Shown piece by piece: positions 43,487 to 51,899 of a DNA stretch of 64,000 nt. The notes under the pieces are model-generated. The model saw nothing but the letters and a program-made list of their open reading frames with translations, was not told where the DNA came from and did not search any database. The translations under genes and the position numbers were made by a program. Location of the stretch: the NCBI RefSeq assembly GCF_001701045.1, contig NZ_CP016757.1, forward strand, positions 62,001-126,000, written 5' to 3'. How positions within the stretch are numbered: position 1 is the stretch's first letter; the number at the start of each line of letters is the position of its first letter. Source of the stretch: Cloacibacillus porcorum. Lineage in GTDB: Bacteria; Synergistota; Synergistia; Synergistales; Synergistaceae.

Positions 43487-43570
43487 GCCTTCTCTCACCT
43501 TCACCCTACATACGGCGGTTTCGGCGGGGCGCTATCGCGATAATGGCATAGCGCCATGTAAAAGTGAATA

Positions 43571-43634
43571 TTGACACAATCGGTACGAAAGATTTAAATA
43601 TGACTTGTTGATATCGATAATATATAATCGATAT
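43571..43634 (+). promoter_or_regulatory. Promoter and palindromic operator of gldA
   Basis: A consensus TTGACA (43571-43576), 17 bases, then TTAAAT (43594-43599). Just downstream a perfect inverted repeat ATATCGAT (43611-43618) / ATCGATAT (43627-43634), separated by AATATATA, could bind a repressor. A second TATAAT lies in the repeat (43623-43628). Confidence 0.5.
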
Positions 43635-43723
43635 GAGAAGAGGGACGAAGGGACGAGAGGCAGCGCCTCCTCTCCCATACAAATAAACAAATAAAGACGG
43701 CAACTAGAGGAAGGATGATTCTT

Positions 43724-44809
43724 ATGTCAAACATCATTATCGCTCCCGGCAAATATGTACAGGGCAAAGGCGAACTATCAAAGTTGGGCGGCTATGTGGA
43801 AAAACTCGGCGCGAAGCCCTTTATCCTCGTAAGCCCCTCCGGTATGAAGCGGGTAAAAGAGCCCATCACGCGGAGCTTCGGCGCGACGCCGCTGGTTTTT
43901 GAAGAGTTCTGCGGCGAGTGCAGCAAAAAAGAGATAAACCGCCTCATTGAAAAGATGGGCGGCTGCGACGTCGTCATCGGCGTCGGCGGCGGCAAGATAC
44001 TAGACACCGTGAAGGCCGTCGCCTACTACGCGAAAAAACCCGTCGTCATCGTACCGACGATCGCCTCGACAGACGCGCCGTGCAGCGCGCTCTCTGTCAT
44101 CTACACCGACGAAGGCGTCTTTGAGGAATACCTCTTCCTGCCCGCGAATCCCAACCTTGTGCTCGTCGACACCGACGTCGTCGCGGCGGCGCCCGCGCGC
44201 CTGCTTGTCAGCGGCATGGGCGACGCGCTCGCAACCTATTTCGAGGCCCGCGCTGTAAAGGCCTCCGATTCCGGCACCTGCGCCGGCGGCAAGGCGACAA
44301 ACGCCGCCATCTCGCTCGCGAAGCTCTGCTACGATACGCTGATCGAAAACGGCCTCCGCGCCAAGCTCGCCGTTGAGCGCCACGTCTGCACCAAAGCGGT
44401 CGAAAACATCATCGAAGCCAACACCTTCCTCAGCGGCATCGGCTTTGAAAGCGGCGGCCTCGCCGCGGCGCACGCCGTGTATAACGGCCTGACCGTACTT
44501 GAGGCGAGCCACCAGTTCTATCACGGCGAGAAGGTCGCCTTTGGAACGCTTGTGCAGCTTGTGCTCGAAGACGCGCCGACGGAAGAGATCGAAGAGGTCG
44601 TCGACTTCTGCCTCGACGTCGATCTGCCCGTATGCCTTGAGGATATCGGCATCATCGATCCGAAGCCCGAGGATATCATGGCGGTGGCCGAGGCGACCTG
44701 CGTGCCCTCCGAGACGATCCACTCCATGCCCTTCGAGGTGACGGCGGACAAGGTCTATGCCGCGATTATGGGCGCGGACGCCCTCGGACGCTTCTACAAG
44801 GGCAAATAA
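43724..44809 (+). CDS. gldA: Glycerol dehydrogenase (GldA family)
   Basis: 361 residues. NAD-dependent, metal-containing polyol dehydrogenase interconverting glycerol and dihydroxyacetone. NAD site VVIGVGGGKILDTVKA, the TIASTDAPCSALSVIYTD stretch, first metal ligand in VSGMGDALATYFEAR, and metal histidines in GLAAAHAVYNGLT and YHGEKVAFG. ATG 43724 is 9 bases after GAGGAAGG; the ATG at 43715 touches the site. Single gene with its own promoter-like region and a strong terminator. Confidence 0.95.
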   Translation: MSNIIIAPGKYVQGKGELSKLGGYVEKLGAKPFILVSPSGMKRVKEPITRSFGATPLVFEEFCGECSKKEINRLIEKMGGCDVVIGVGGGKILDTVKAVAYYAKKPVVIVPTIASTDAPCSALSVIYTDEGVFEEYLFLPANPNLVLVDTDVVAAAPARLLVSGMGDALATYFEARAVKASDSGTCAGGKATNAAISLAKLCYDTLIENGLRAKLAVERHVCTKAVENIIEANTFLSGIGFESGGLAAAHAVYNGLTVLEASHQFYHGEKVAFGTLVQLVLEDAPTEEIEEVVDFCLDVDLPVCLEDIGIIDPKPEDIMAVAEATCVPSETIHSMPFEVTADKVYAAIMGADALGRFYKGK

Positions 44810-44829
44810 ATTTTTGCATCTGCCGTACC

Positions 44830-44862
44830 AAAGGCCTTCGGCGTCCGCCGGGGGCCTTTTTT
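44830..44862 (+). terminator. Rho-independent terminator after gldA
   Basis: AAAGGCC (44830-44836) with GGCCTTT (44853-44859), continued inwards by G-T and CGGCG/CGCCG pairing, and a T-run to 44862. Confidence 0.85.
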
Positions 44863-44972
44863 ACATTTGGCGGCGGTGATTTTTACGGCCGCCATAAAAA
44901 ACACACAACGTGATGATAAAATGGAGCAGTATAAAGAATAAAAGCGGACGCGAAGTTCTGAAGGGGCAAATA

Positions 44973-45599
44973 ATGATGGCTGAAAAAAAACGCATATACC
45001 TGATGAGGCACGCGAAGCCCGATCTGCCGATGAACGGCCGGGTATATTACGGACAGACCGACTACCCGCTGGCCCCTCAGGGCACCGCGGCGGCGGAAGA
45101 GACCGGCGAATACCTTAAGGGTAAAATTACCTTTGATTATCTGTACGCAAGCGATATGATACGCGCGCAGCAGACGGCGAAACTCGCGGCCCCCTACCTT
45201 CCGATAACTACGGTCCCCGCGCTGCGCGAGGTGAACCTCGGCGAGTGGGAGGGGCGCGGCTACGACGAGGTACGGGAGCAGTTCCGCGAGATATATGAGG
45301 CGCGCGGCGTGAAATTCGCAGAGGTCGCTCCTCCCGGCGGCGAGACCTTCCGTGAGCTGCAGCGGCGTACGGTGCCCGCCTTTGAAGAGATAGAGTCCGC
45401 CCATAAGAGCGGCAATATCCTCATCGTGGCGCACGGCGCCGCAATCTGGAGTATCATGGCGCGCTGCTTTGGTTTTGACCTCAACGACATGTTCTTCTTC
45501 CCGCAGGACTACTGCGGCATACACGTCGTTGAGCCGGCAGGCGGACGAATGCGGCTCTGTCAATATAACTGGCAGCCGCTGCTCAAAGCGGCGGGGTAA
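44973..45599 (+). CDS. Histidine phosphatase family protein
   Basis: 208 residues from ATG 44973 (AAGGGG 6 bases upstream). Catalytic RHG motif appears as LMRHAKPD, with the partner histidine in IVAHGAAIW and the glutamate in REVNLGEWEGR. This branch includes alpha-ribazole phosphatases (CobC), phosphoglycerate mutase-like enzymes and broad phosphatases. No cobalamin genes are adjacent, so the substrate is open. Followed at about 40 bases by a run of envelope protein genes. Confidence 0.9.
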   Translation: MMAEKKRIYLMRHAKPDLPMNGRVYYGQTDYPLAPQGTAAAEETGEYLKGKITFDYLYASDMIRAQQTAKLAAPYLPITTVPALREVNLGEWEGRGYDEVREQFREIYEARGVKFAEVAPPGGETFRELQRRTVPAFEEIESAHKSGNILIVAHGAAIWSIMARCFGFDLNDMFFFPQDYCGIHVVEPAGGRMRLCQYNWQPLLKAAG

Positions 45600-45640
45600 A
45601 ACATCCGGGGCCTTTACGGTCTTCAGAAGGTGGCAGGAAG

Positions 45641-46186
45641 ATGAGGAGAAATAGGGGCGGTATAACAACGGTCCTGGTGATAATAATAGCTGTCGCGATG
45701 CTTGCCGCGACGGCTTGGCTCGTGCTGGAGACTCTGAAAAAACGCAGCGCCGAACAGGGGCTGGCCTATCTGCGGAGCGGTGACTACACCCAGGCGGCGC
45801 TCTGCCTGGAGAGGGCGGCGCGCTATTCTCTGCGCCCCGACGCGGCGGTACTATTCCACCTTGCCGAGGCACGGCTTAAACTTGGCGGCCTCGCGGAGGC
45901 GAAGAGCGGCTTTGAACGGGTGATCTCTCTTGAGCCGCAGAACGCCGCCGCAAGATATGAGCTCGGGAAAATATATATCGGAGAAAAAAACTTTGGGGCG
46001 GCGAGGTCTGAGATTACGGCGCTCGAGGAGATCGGTACGGAAGAGGCTAAGGAATACGCCGACGAACTTAAGGGCGCGATCCAGACCGGGGCTGTTAAAG
46101 GGTTCTTCAACGAACTCCTGAAAAAGATACTCCCCGGCGGCATTCCCGACGCGTTGAACAACACCGTGCCGGAGACCGAAGAATAA
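45641..46186 (+). CDS. Membrane-anchored TPR protein
   Basis: 181 residues. A basic N-terminus and one membrane helix (TTVLVIIIAVAMLAATAWLV) are followed by tetratricopeptide-like helical repeats (SGDYTQAALCLERAARYS, LAEAKSGFERVISLEPQN, NFGAARSEITALEEIG). It should hold a protein-protein contact surface outside the membrane. Its stop is 28 bases before the next secreted-protein gene, which suggests joint expression with it. Confidence 0.8.
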   Translation: MRRNRGGITTVLVIIIAVAMLAATAWLVLETLKKRSAEQGLAYLRSGDYTQAALCLERAARYSLRPDAAVLFHLAEARLKLGGLAEAKSGFERVISLEPQNAAARYELGKIYIGEKNFGAARSEITALEEIGTEEAKEYADELKGAIQTGAVKGFFNELLKKILPGGIPDALNNTVPETEE

Positions 46187-46213
46187 CGGCTGCCCCGCGA
46201 AAGGAAAAGTGCG

Positions 46214-47185
46214 ATGAGGATAAAATACAAAGCGCTCTCGGCGGCGCTTTTGCTGCTTGGATTTACTGCGCTTCCGGCCTTCAGCGCGGAGACTCCGAAG
46301 GTGATCGAAGTCGCGAAGAGCCCGCTTCATAAAAACTACTTTGAGATCCCCGTCGCCGTCGTGCCGCGCGCGGGCTACAACTTTAAAAAAACAGAGTCCG
46401 GCGCCGCCGATAACGCCAAAAAAGTCTCTCTTGACGCCGTGCTGCTCCACATGCCCTATACGCGGCTGCTGGAAGAGATAGCGAACGACTGCCTCAAAAA
46501 AGAAAACATGGAGGTCAAATCACGCTCCTCCTTTATCTGGAACGGCAGCGCGGCGGAGCTTCTCAAAATCTTCCAGCCGAGCGGCAAAACCGTGATCGGT
46601 AAATGGGTACTCATCGTCGACCGCGGGGCCGATACCTGCTGGATGATAAGCGGGGCCTACAGCGCCAAAGACGCGGCGGCGGCCCAGGCCGTGCTTGATA
46701 CCCTAAAAAGCGCCTGGTGGCCCTCCGATGATACGGCGCAGCAGGCAGTCTCGGGCACGCTCCTCGCGAACGTAAAAACAGAGGAGACGCCTTTCCGTAT
46801 CGCGGGATTTCGCCAGGACTCGCTGATATACACGAAGGACGGACGAATCCCGACGCAGGACCCGGACCAGGCGCTTTACGTGATATCGCACGTCTCCGGA
46901 GCATACATTCCCTCAGAAAAACGCGAATCCTTCGCGGCGGAACATATCGCCGAAGTCGAGCGGGGGGCGAAGCTTGAGATAATATCCCAGACGCAGGAAT
47001 CGATAAACGGCCTTCCAGCGATCGTGACGGTGGCCTACACCGAAGGCGAGCCACAGTCCCTCATCTATCAGGCGGCGGTCTTCAAGGCCTCGCGGGTGAC
47101 CATGCTGGTCGGCATTGCGCGCCGGAACATCCCGCAAAACCTGGAAAGTTTCCACAAGCTTACGGCCTCCTACAGCGAAAGTTGA
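46214..47185 (+). CDS. Secreted protein of unknown function
   Basis: 323 residues with a clear signal peptide (MRIKYKALSAALLLLGFTAL, cut after AFSA). The mature part is a mixed alpha/beta protein with no family I recognise; it has two loosely similar halves, each centred on a lysine/tryptophan-rich strand region. No membrane anchor. Lies in a short plus-strand run of envelope genes (45641-48220), so a role in the periplasm is likely. Confidence 0.75.
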   Translation: MRIKYKALSAALLLLGFTALPAFSAETPKVIEVAKSPLHKNYFEIPVAVVPRAGYNFKKTESGAADNAKKVSLDAVLLHMPYTRLLEEIANDCLKKENMEVKSRSSFIWNGSAAELLKIFQPSGKTVIGKWVLIVDRGADTCWMISGAYSAKDAAAAQAVLDTLKSAWWPSDDTAQQAVSGTLLANVKTEETPFRIAGFRQDSLIYTKDGRIPTQDPDQALYVISHVSGAYIPSEKRESFAAEHIAEVERGAKLEIISQTQESINGLPAIVTVAYTEGEPQSLIYQAAVFKASRVTMLVGIARRNIPQNLESFHKLTASYSES

Positions 47186-47233
47186 AATAAAAAACCTAAT
47201 CGGCAAGAGACGGAAAGGAGAGGATCTTTAAAG

Positions 47234-48220
47234 ATGAAAAAACTGATATCGGCGCTGTTGATGGTACTTCTCATCGCCACAGCCGCCGCCGCGCACCATC
47301 CGGGACCGCCGCCCCAGCACCACGGTGGCCCTGGACCCGGTCCGAGACCGGGGCCGCCCCCCGGGCCAAGGCCTGGCGTGAGGCCAATGCCGCGCCCGCT
47401 GCCGCCGGGGCCGCCGCCCGGCCCCATGCACGGGCCGCATCCCGGCTGGAGGCCGGGACCGCCGCCTCCCCCGCCGCGCCATTACCACGGCGGCTTCTGC
47501 TGGGACTCCGGATGGTTTGGCGGCGGTCTGGGGATCGGCGTACTGCTTGGTACGATGATGAACAACCAGTACCAGTCGCAGGCGGAGGCGAATGCCATCG
47601 CGCGCCAGCAGGCCTATGAGCGCAAAGTGAACGAAGTCAGAAACGCGGCGCGCGACATCGCCGCGGCGCAGAGCAGCCATGTGATGCAGATAATCTCACA
47701 GGTCGGCCCCGAATACGCTCTGCAGGACCTCAACAGCTATTGGCAGGCACAGGGACAGGCGACCTTTCTTGACGCCCGTACTCCCAGCGTGCTCAAAGTC
47801 GCGGGCTTCCAGCAGGAGCTGACGATACTCTACACGGTGGACCCGTCGCGGCAGAGCGTCACCGTGACGGTAAACGCTCCCCAGTACGACATCTCGGAGA
47901 GCAGCACCGCACAGTATACGCCGCCGGCTCCGGCCGCGCCGGTGAAAGCCGCCGCCAAAGTGATGGGCTTCACCGTAGCGGACGACGCCCGCAGCCCCGA
48001 GGGCTTCCTGCTCGTGCGCGACGTGACTCCGGCGACGGCGGCCGCCTATGTGGGGCTGAAAAACGGAGCCGTGCTCTATCAGGTCGACGGCTACAGCACC
48101 GCTCAAGTCGGTGTTGAGCAGATGAACGCCTATATTGAGGGGCGCGCCGCCGCCGACGCGGTGGTGGAGATCACCTTCTCCGACGGCGGGAAACAAAAGA
48201 CGGCCCAGATCAAACTGTAG
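47234..48220 (+). CDS. Secreted Pro/Gly/His-rich protein with PDZ-like C-terminus
   Basis: 328 residues: signal peptide (first 20), then about 65 residues extremely rich in proline, glycine and histidine (GPPPGPRPG-type), a glycine-rich hydrophobic segment (FGGGLGIGVLLGTMM) that may sit in a membrane, a coiled stretch, and a C-terminal PDZ-like fold (GFLLVRDVTPATAAAYVGLK, then GAVLYQVDGYS). His-Pro-rich regions can bind metals; the PDZ-like end would bind protein C-termini or regulate a protease. Ribosome site AAAGGAGAGG fits ATG 47234. Confidence 0.78.
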   Translation: MKKLISALLMVLLIATAAAAHHPGPPPQHHGGPGPGPRPGPPPGPRPGVRPMPRPLPPGPPPGPMHGPHPGWRPGPPPPPPRHYHGGFCWDSGWFGGGLGIGVLLGTMMNNQYQSQAEANAIARQQAYERKVNEVRNAARDIAAAQSSHVMQIISQVGPEYALQDLNSYWQAQGQATFLDARTPSVLKVAGFQQELTILYTVDPSRQSVTVTVNAPQYDISESSTAQYTPPAPAAPVKAAAKVMGFTVADDARSPEGFLLVRDVTPATAAAYVGLKNGAVLYQVDGYSTAQVGVEQMNAYIEGRAAADAVVEITFSDGGKQKTAQIKL

Positions 48221-48289
48221 GCGGCAGAGATAAGTCTCCGCCTGTGAGCGGAGGGGAAACGGCGCCGCGCAAAATTTTGTAAAAAAGTA

Positions 48290-48319
48290 TTGCGCCAACC
48301 GTGGAAGTCGTGATAGACT
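48290..48319 (+). promoter_or_regulatory. Probable promoter of the tRNA-Arg gene
   Basis: TTGCGC (48290-48295), an 18-base spacer and TAGACT (48314-48319), about 15 bases before the mature tRNA. Confidence 0.5.
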
Positions 48320-48334
48320 AACATTCGTGCAAGC

Positions 48335-48411
<77 letters not shown>

Positions 48412-48423
48412 ATTTAAAGAATA

Positions 48424-48458
48424 AAAACGGCTTTCAAGTATATATTGGAAGCCGTTTT
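48424..48458 (+). terminator. Terminator after tRNA-Arg
   Basis: AAAACGGCTT (48424-48433) pairs with AAGCCGTTTT (48449-48458), extended by one TC/GG step, with the T-run built into the right arm. Confidence 0.85.
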
Positions 48459-48612
48459 GTTATTATGGCGGTTTCATAGTTTGGGGAAATTGGCCGGACT
48501 TACTGTAAAATATATGGCGGTTAATATTTTCTCCATGAAGTAATGTAATAGTATTATTTTTATGCCATATACGACGCCCCGCGCGGGATGCGCGGCGGAA
48601 AGGATGTCTGAA

Positions 48613-51600
48613 ATGAAACTTAATTTATGGAAGATTACGGCCGCCGTGCTGGCGGCGCTGCTTTTAGCGGTTCCGGTTCGCCTGTCGGCCGATGTGGTGA
48701 AAGGCGAATATGCGGAGGGGCGTATACTCGTAAAAATTGTCTCCGCGCCTCAAGGTGCTTTGAAGGGACGTTCCCTGTCGTCAGCCTCATCGACGGAGAT
48801 CGCCGGAATGAAGATAGAAAAAAGCTGGGATTTTGCGGCAAGTAAGACGAGCGCTGAAAATGGCGGAAGAACTCTCTCCGCAGGCGGAACAGAGGGCGGC
48901 GAAAGGATAGCCCTGCTCTCTTCAGGGACTATGAGTACGGCACAGATGCTTGCGGCGGCGGAGAAAGAACCGAGCATAACCTACGCCGAACCGGACTATA
49001 AAATATATCCGGCGTCACTGCCGAATGATCCCGCGGTAACCGAACAGTGGGCTTACAGCAATAAAATTAAAAGCCCAGCCGGCGGAGCAGCTACCGTCAA
49101 TATACAGAGTGCGTGGGGCAGAGCGGAGGCCTCTCACAATGCTGAGGTGGCGGTCGCGGTTGTGGACATGGGTGTGGATTATGAACATCCGGATCTGAAA
49201 GACAATATGTGGGACGGCAGCGAATACGGCTACCCAAAGCATGGTTGGGACAGCGCGCTTGATACGAACGACCCGATGGACAGAGATGGACATGGTACGC
49301 ACGTCGCCGGGATTGTCGCCGCCAGCTCAAACAACGGAATCGGGATTGCGGGGGCGGCGCGCGGCACTAAGATAATCGCCGTCAAAGTTTTCGGCCGCAG
49401 CGACGGGTTTTCCTCCTCTGTAGTAGACGCCTATAGCAAACTGCTGGCGTTGAAGGCAAGCGGCGTTAAGCTTGTGGCGACCAATAACTCCTGGACAGCC
49501 CCTATACTCTCAAAGACGGCGGCGGAGGCGATGGAGGCGCTCGGCAGGGCGGGGGTTGTCAACGTTGTCGCTGCTGCAAACGATCACGCGGACAACGATA
49601 CGACGATGGGGTTTCCCTTTAACTTTCCCTCCGATTATTCCGTGGTCGTCGCGGCCTCCACGCCATGGGACGAGATTGCGGAATTTTCCAACTACGGAAA
49701 ACGCTCCGTGCACCTTGCCGCGCCCGGCGCTTGGATACTGAGCACATATAGCCGGAAAGCTGAAAAAGAAGAATCTATACTGAAAAATTCCTTTGCAAAG
49801 CCGCTCATATCCGACGATAAGCTGGTCTACTACAGAGATTTCGTCTCCGCCGAGGGGCTTACCCTTTCAGGTTCGGAGAACGGCACGCAGAGCATATCGA
49901 CTGATGACGGCTATCTGGAGTGGAAAATTTCGGCGCAGAGGGCCGGTACCTTTGCCTTCACGATAGATAAAGAATTCGACCTGCGCGCCGTCAGCGCGGA
50001 CAGCTATGCCCTTCATCTCAGCACGGCCTCAGTCAGCGACAAAGCGTTGAATATATCTCTCTGTGCCTCAGATGATAAAAACGGGACCAACCGGGACACG
50101 CATAAAATACCCCAGAACGCAAGCGACGTGGGTAACTCCTGGTCCGGGAGCGTCAGACCGATAAGCGCTCCCAACGAGGAAGAAGAAGAGTGGTGGGACG
50201 AAATTACTCCGGCGAGACAGGTTTGGTACAGCCAGGAGGTACATGTGGAATTGTCCATAGAGATGGCTGCGGGTGAAGAGCGGACGATAAAAATCAAGGA
50301 AATTGCAATCACGAAGGGAAAACCGTACGACGCCGACGCTCCCTACCGCCATATGGACGGCACCTCGATGGCGGCCCCCACGGTTGCCGGATGCGCGGCG
50401 CTGCTCGCCGTGACATATCCAGGGATGACGCCGGCCGAGCTGCGCGCGCGGCTCATCGGCGGAGCGGTGAAGATACCGTCAATGAAAGATAAATTGCTGA
50501 GCGGCGGCCGGTTTGATGTTGAGAAGGCGACTGTCTCTCCCTCGCCGGTAGTAAATACCGCCTTGGCTGCGGGCGGTGTGCTGACGCTTGAGGGCTGGTT
50601 TTTCGGCAAAGCCGGAACGCTTGCGCTGAATGCCGGAGGAACAGAACAACAGCTTAAAATTCTCTCATGGGAGGACGGAAGAATCACGGCGGCGCTCCCC
50701 GAGCCTCCCGTCGGCTGGAGCGAAATCACCGTGAGACGCGCGGATGGCGACTGGGGGCGAAAGATCACTGAGCTTTCACATGCCGCTGCGCAGTGGGAGA
50801 GCCTTGCCGCTCTGCCGGTTTATATGCATAAAGCGCGGCTTGCCGCGGATGAGGAAAAAGGGCTGATATACCTCGCGGGCTGTTTCTCTCAAGAGAAGAT
50901 GACATCACTCTTTGCCTGCTACGACATCGCGGAGGACCGCTGGTGGGAACTTGCGTCCCTTCCTAAAGAGATATACGCCGATTTGGACGGTTACGGCAAC
51001 TCGATAAGCGCCAGCCTTGGCGCGGCGCTTACCCTCTACAAGGGGGCTCCCGTAGTAATACGCAACTACGACGGGGTGGCTATCATCGCGGCGACGTATC
51101 GTGACGGCGCGTGGAAGAGCGTAAAAATCGAAAGCTTCACGGAAAAGCCGACTTGGTATGATAAGGCGGTTTTCGCCACACCGGCAAAAGACGGAAAGTC
51201 GATCCTGCTGCTTCTCAGCAGCGGTACTTTGTGGCGTGTGGACCCGGACGGAGGAAAAGCCGAAAAGATGGCCGCGGTGCCGGAACTCAGCGGCAGGGAC
51301 CTTGACGGAGCGGCGATAACGGCCTCGAACGGCGTGATAGCGATAGCTGGCGGCGCCGGTGACGCCGCGGCGGTTCCCCTCTTCTGCGACGGTGAGAGAT
51401 CCTGGACGGGAACGCCGTGCCCGCTGCCAGAGTCCGGTAAGTTTACCTGGAAATACGCGGCCTGCGGTATCTATAACGGATTTCTTCTCCTGCTTGAAGG
51501 CACATGGAACACGCCGCCCGCGATAGGCAGCGGCGCCTATTATGATATGGACGGGAAAAGATGGCTTCCAGCGCCTACGGGGCGTACGGCGTCAAGGAAC

Positions 51601-51810
51601 TGCGGAGCCTCCGTGGTCGTCGGCGATCACCTCTACCGAGCGGCGATAACGGATTTCTTCGGCGGCGTTGAGGACGCCTTCGAACGTCTGGATCTGCGCG
51701 ATGATGCGCCGGAACCGCGGCCCTCAGGCAGTGGCGGCTGCGCGGGCGGTATCGCCGCAGCAGCGCTGCTGGCCGGTGTCCCGTTGATTTTTGTAAGAAA
51801 GAAAAGGTAA
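48613..51810 (+). CDS. Subtilisin-like serine protease with Synergist-type C-terminal anchor
   Basis: 1065 residues from ATG 48613 (AAAGGA 9 bases upstream). Signal peptide (to about 30), an inhibitor-like propeptide, then an S8 domain: Asp185 in VVDMGVDYEHPDL (Met where Thr is usual), His227 in DGHGTHVAGI, oxyanion Asn in AAANDHADN, Ser585 in DGTSMAAPTVAG. His-to-Ser distance is about 360, so some 200 extra residues (a beta-rich insert, about 375-560) sit before the serine. C-terminal half has Ig-like and kelch-like stretches. The tail GSGGCAGG plus a hydrophobic run and RKKR matches the Synergist C-terminal sorting signal. Probably surface-anchored. Confidence 0.93.
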   Translation: MKLNLWKITAAVLAALLLAVPVRLSADVVKGEYAEGRILVKIVSAPQGALKGRSLSSASSTEIAGMKIEKSWDFAASKTSAENGGRTLSAGGTEGGERIALLSSGTMSTAQMLAAAEKEPSITYAEPDYKIYPASLPNDPAVTEQWAYSNKIKSPAGGAATVNIQSAWGRAEASHNAEVAVAVVDMGVDYEHPDLKDNMWDGSEYGYPKHGWDSALDTNDPMDRDGHGTHVAGIVAASSNNGIGIAGAARGTKIIAVKVFGRSDGFSSSVVDAYSKLLALKASGVKLVATNNSWTAPILSKTAAEAMEALGRAGVVNVVAAANDHADNDTTMGFPFNFPSDYSVVVAASTPWDEIAEFSNYGKRSVHLAAPGAWILSTYSRKAEKEESILKNSFAKPLISDDKLVYYRDFVSAEGLTLSGSENGTQSISTDDGYLEWKISAQRAGTFAFTIDKEFDLRAVSADSYALHLSTASVSDKALNISLCASDDKNGTNRDTHKIPQNASDVGNSWSGSVRPISAPNEEEEEWWDEITPARQVWYSQEVHVELSIEMAAGEERTIKIKEIAITKGKPYDADAPYRHMDGTSMAAPTVAGCAALLAVTYPGMTPAELRARLIGGAVKIPSMKDKLLSGGRFDVEKATVSPSPVVNTALAAGGVLTLEGWFFGKAGTLALNAGGTEQQLKILSWEDGRITAALPEPPVGWSEITVRRADGDWGRKITELSHAAAQWESLAALPVYMHKARLAADEEKGLIYLAGCFSQEKMTSLFACYDIAEDRWWELASLPKEIYADLDGYGNSISASLGAALTLYKGAPVVIRNYDGVAIIAATYRDGAWKSVKIESFTEKPTWYDKAVFATPAKDGKSILLLLSSGTLWRVDPDGGKAEKMAAVPELSGRDLDGAAITASNGVIAIAGGAGDAAAVPLFCDGERSWTGTPCPLPESGKFTWKYAACGIYNGFLLLLEGTWNTPPAIGSGAYYDMDGKRWLPAPTGRTASRNCGASVVVGDHLYRAAITDFFGGVEDAFERLDLRDDAPEPRPSGSGGCAGGIAAAALLAGVPLIFVRKKR

Positions 51811-51899
51811 AAAGAAGCAATCTTTTCCATATTTCATATAGGTCGTTGATAGATGTAACCTGATAGCGGCATAAGTGTTTTTAACGGAACCGCAGCCGT

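Larger units (their letters stand above)
42112..43560. mobile_element. Acquired low-GC island with chloramphenicol resistance (element remnant)
   Basis: About 1.45 kb. The cat gene is markedly AT-rich compared with both flanks. The island contains a truncated gene tail, an intact cat gene and about 600 bases of hairpin-rich non-coding DNA with two terminator-like structures. No transposase, integrase or complete relaxase is present, and I found no convincing terminal direct repeats, so it looks like a decayed fragment of a Firmicutes-type mobilisable or conjugative element. Ends are approximate. Confidence 0.6.
42930..43560 (+). other. Non-coding, hairpin-rich right part of the island
   Basis: Holds a nested hairpin (42969-43012), two T-tailed stem-loops (43325-43363 and 43455-43486), and an 8-bp inverted repeat GGCGCTAT/ATAGCGCC (43529-43536 and 43549-43556). 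A long minus-strand open frame (42977-43504) has basic, cysteine-rich, low-information sequence and no ribosome site, so I do not call it. Looks like the regulatory or end region of a mobile element. Confidence 0.5.

Noticed and set aside
42977-43504. Minus-strand open frame of 175 codons in the island
   Set aside because: No ribosome site, low-complexity basic sequence, and it overlaps hairpins and two terminator-like structures, so a coding role is unsupported.
42100-43570. Terminal direct repeats marking an attachment site for the island
   Set aside because: I compared both edges by eye and found no repeat long enough to be convincing.
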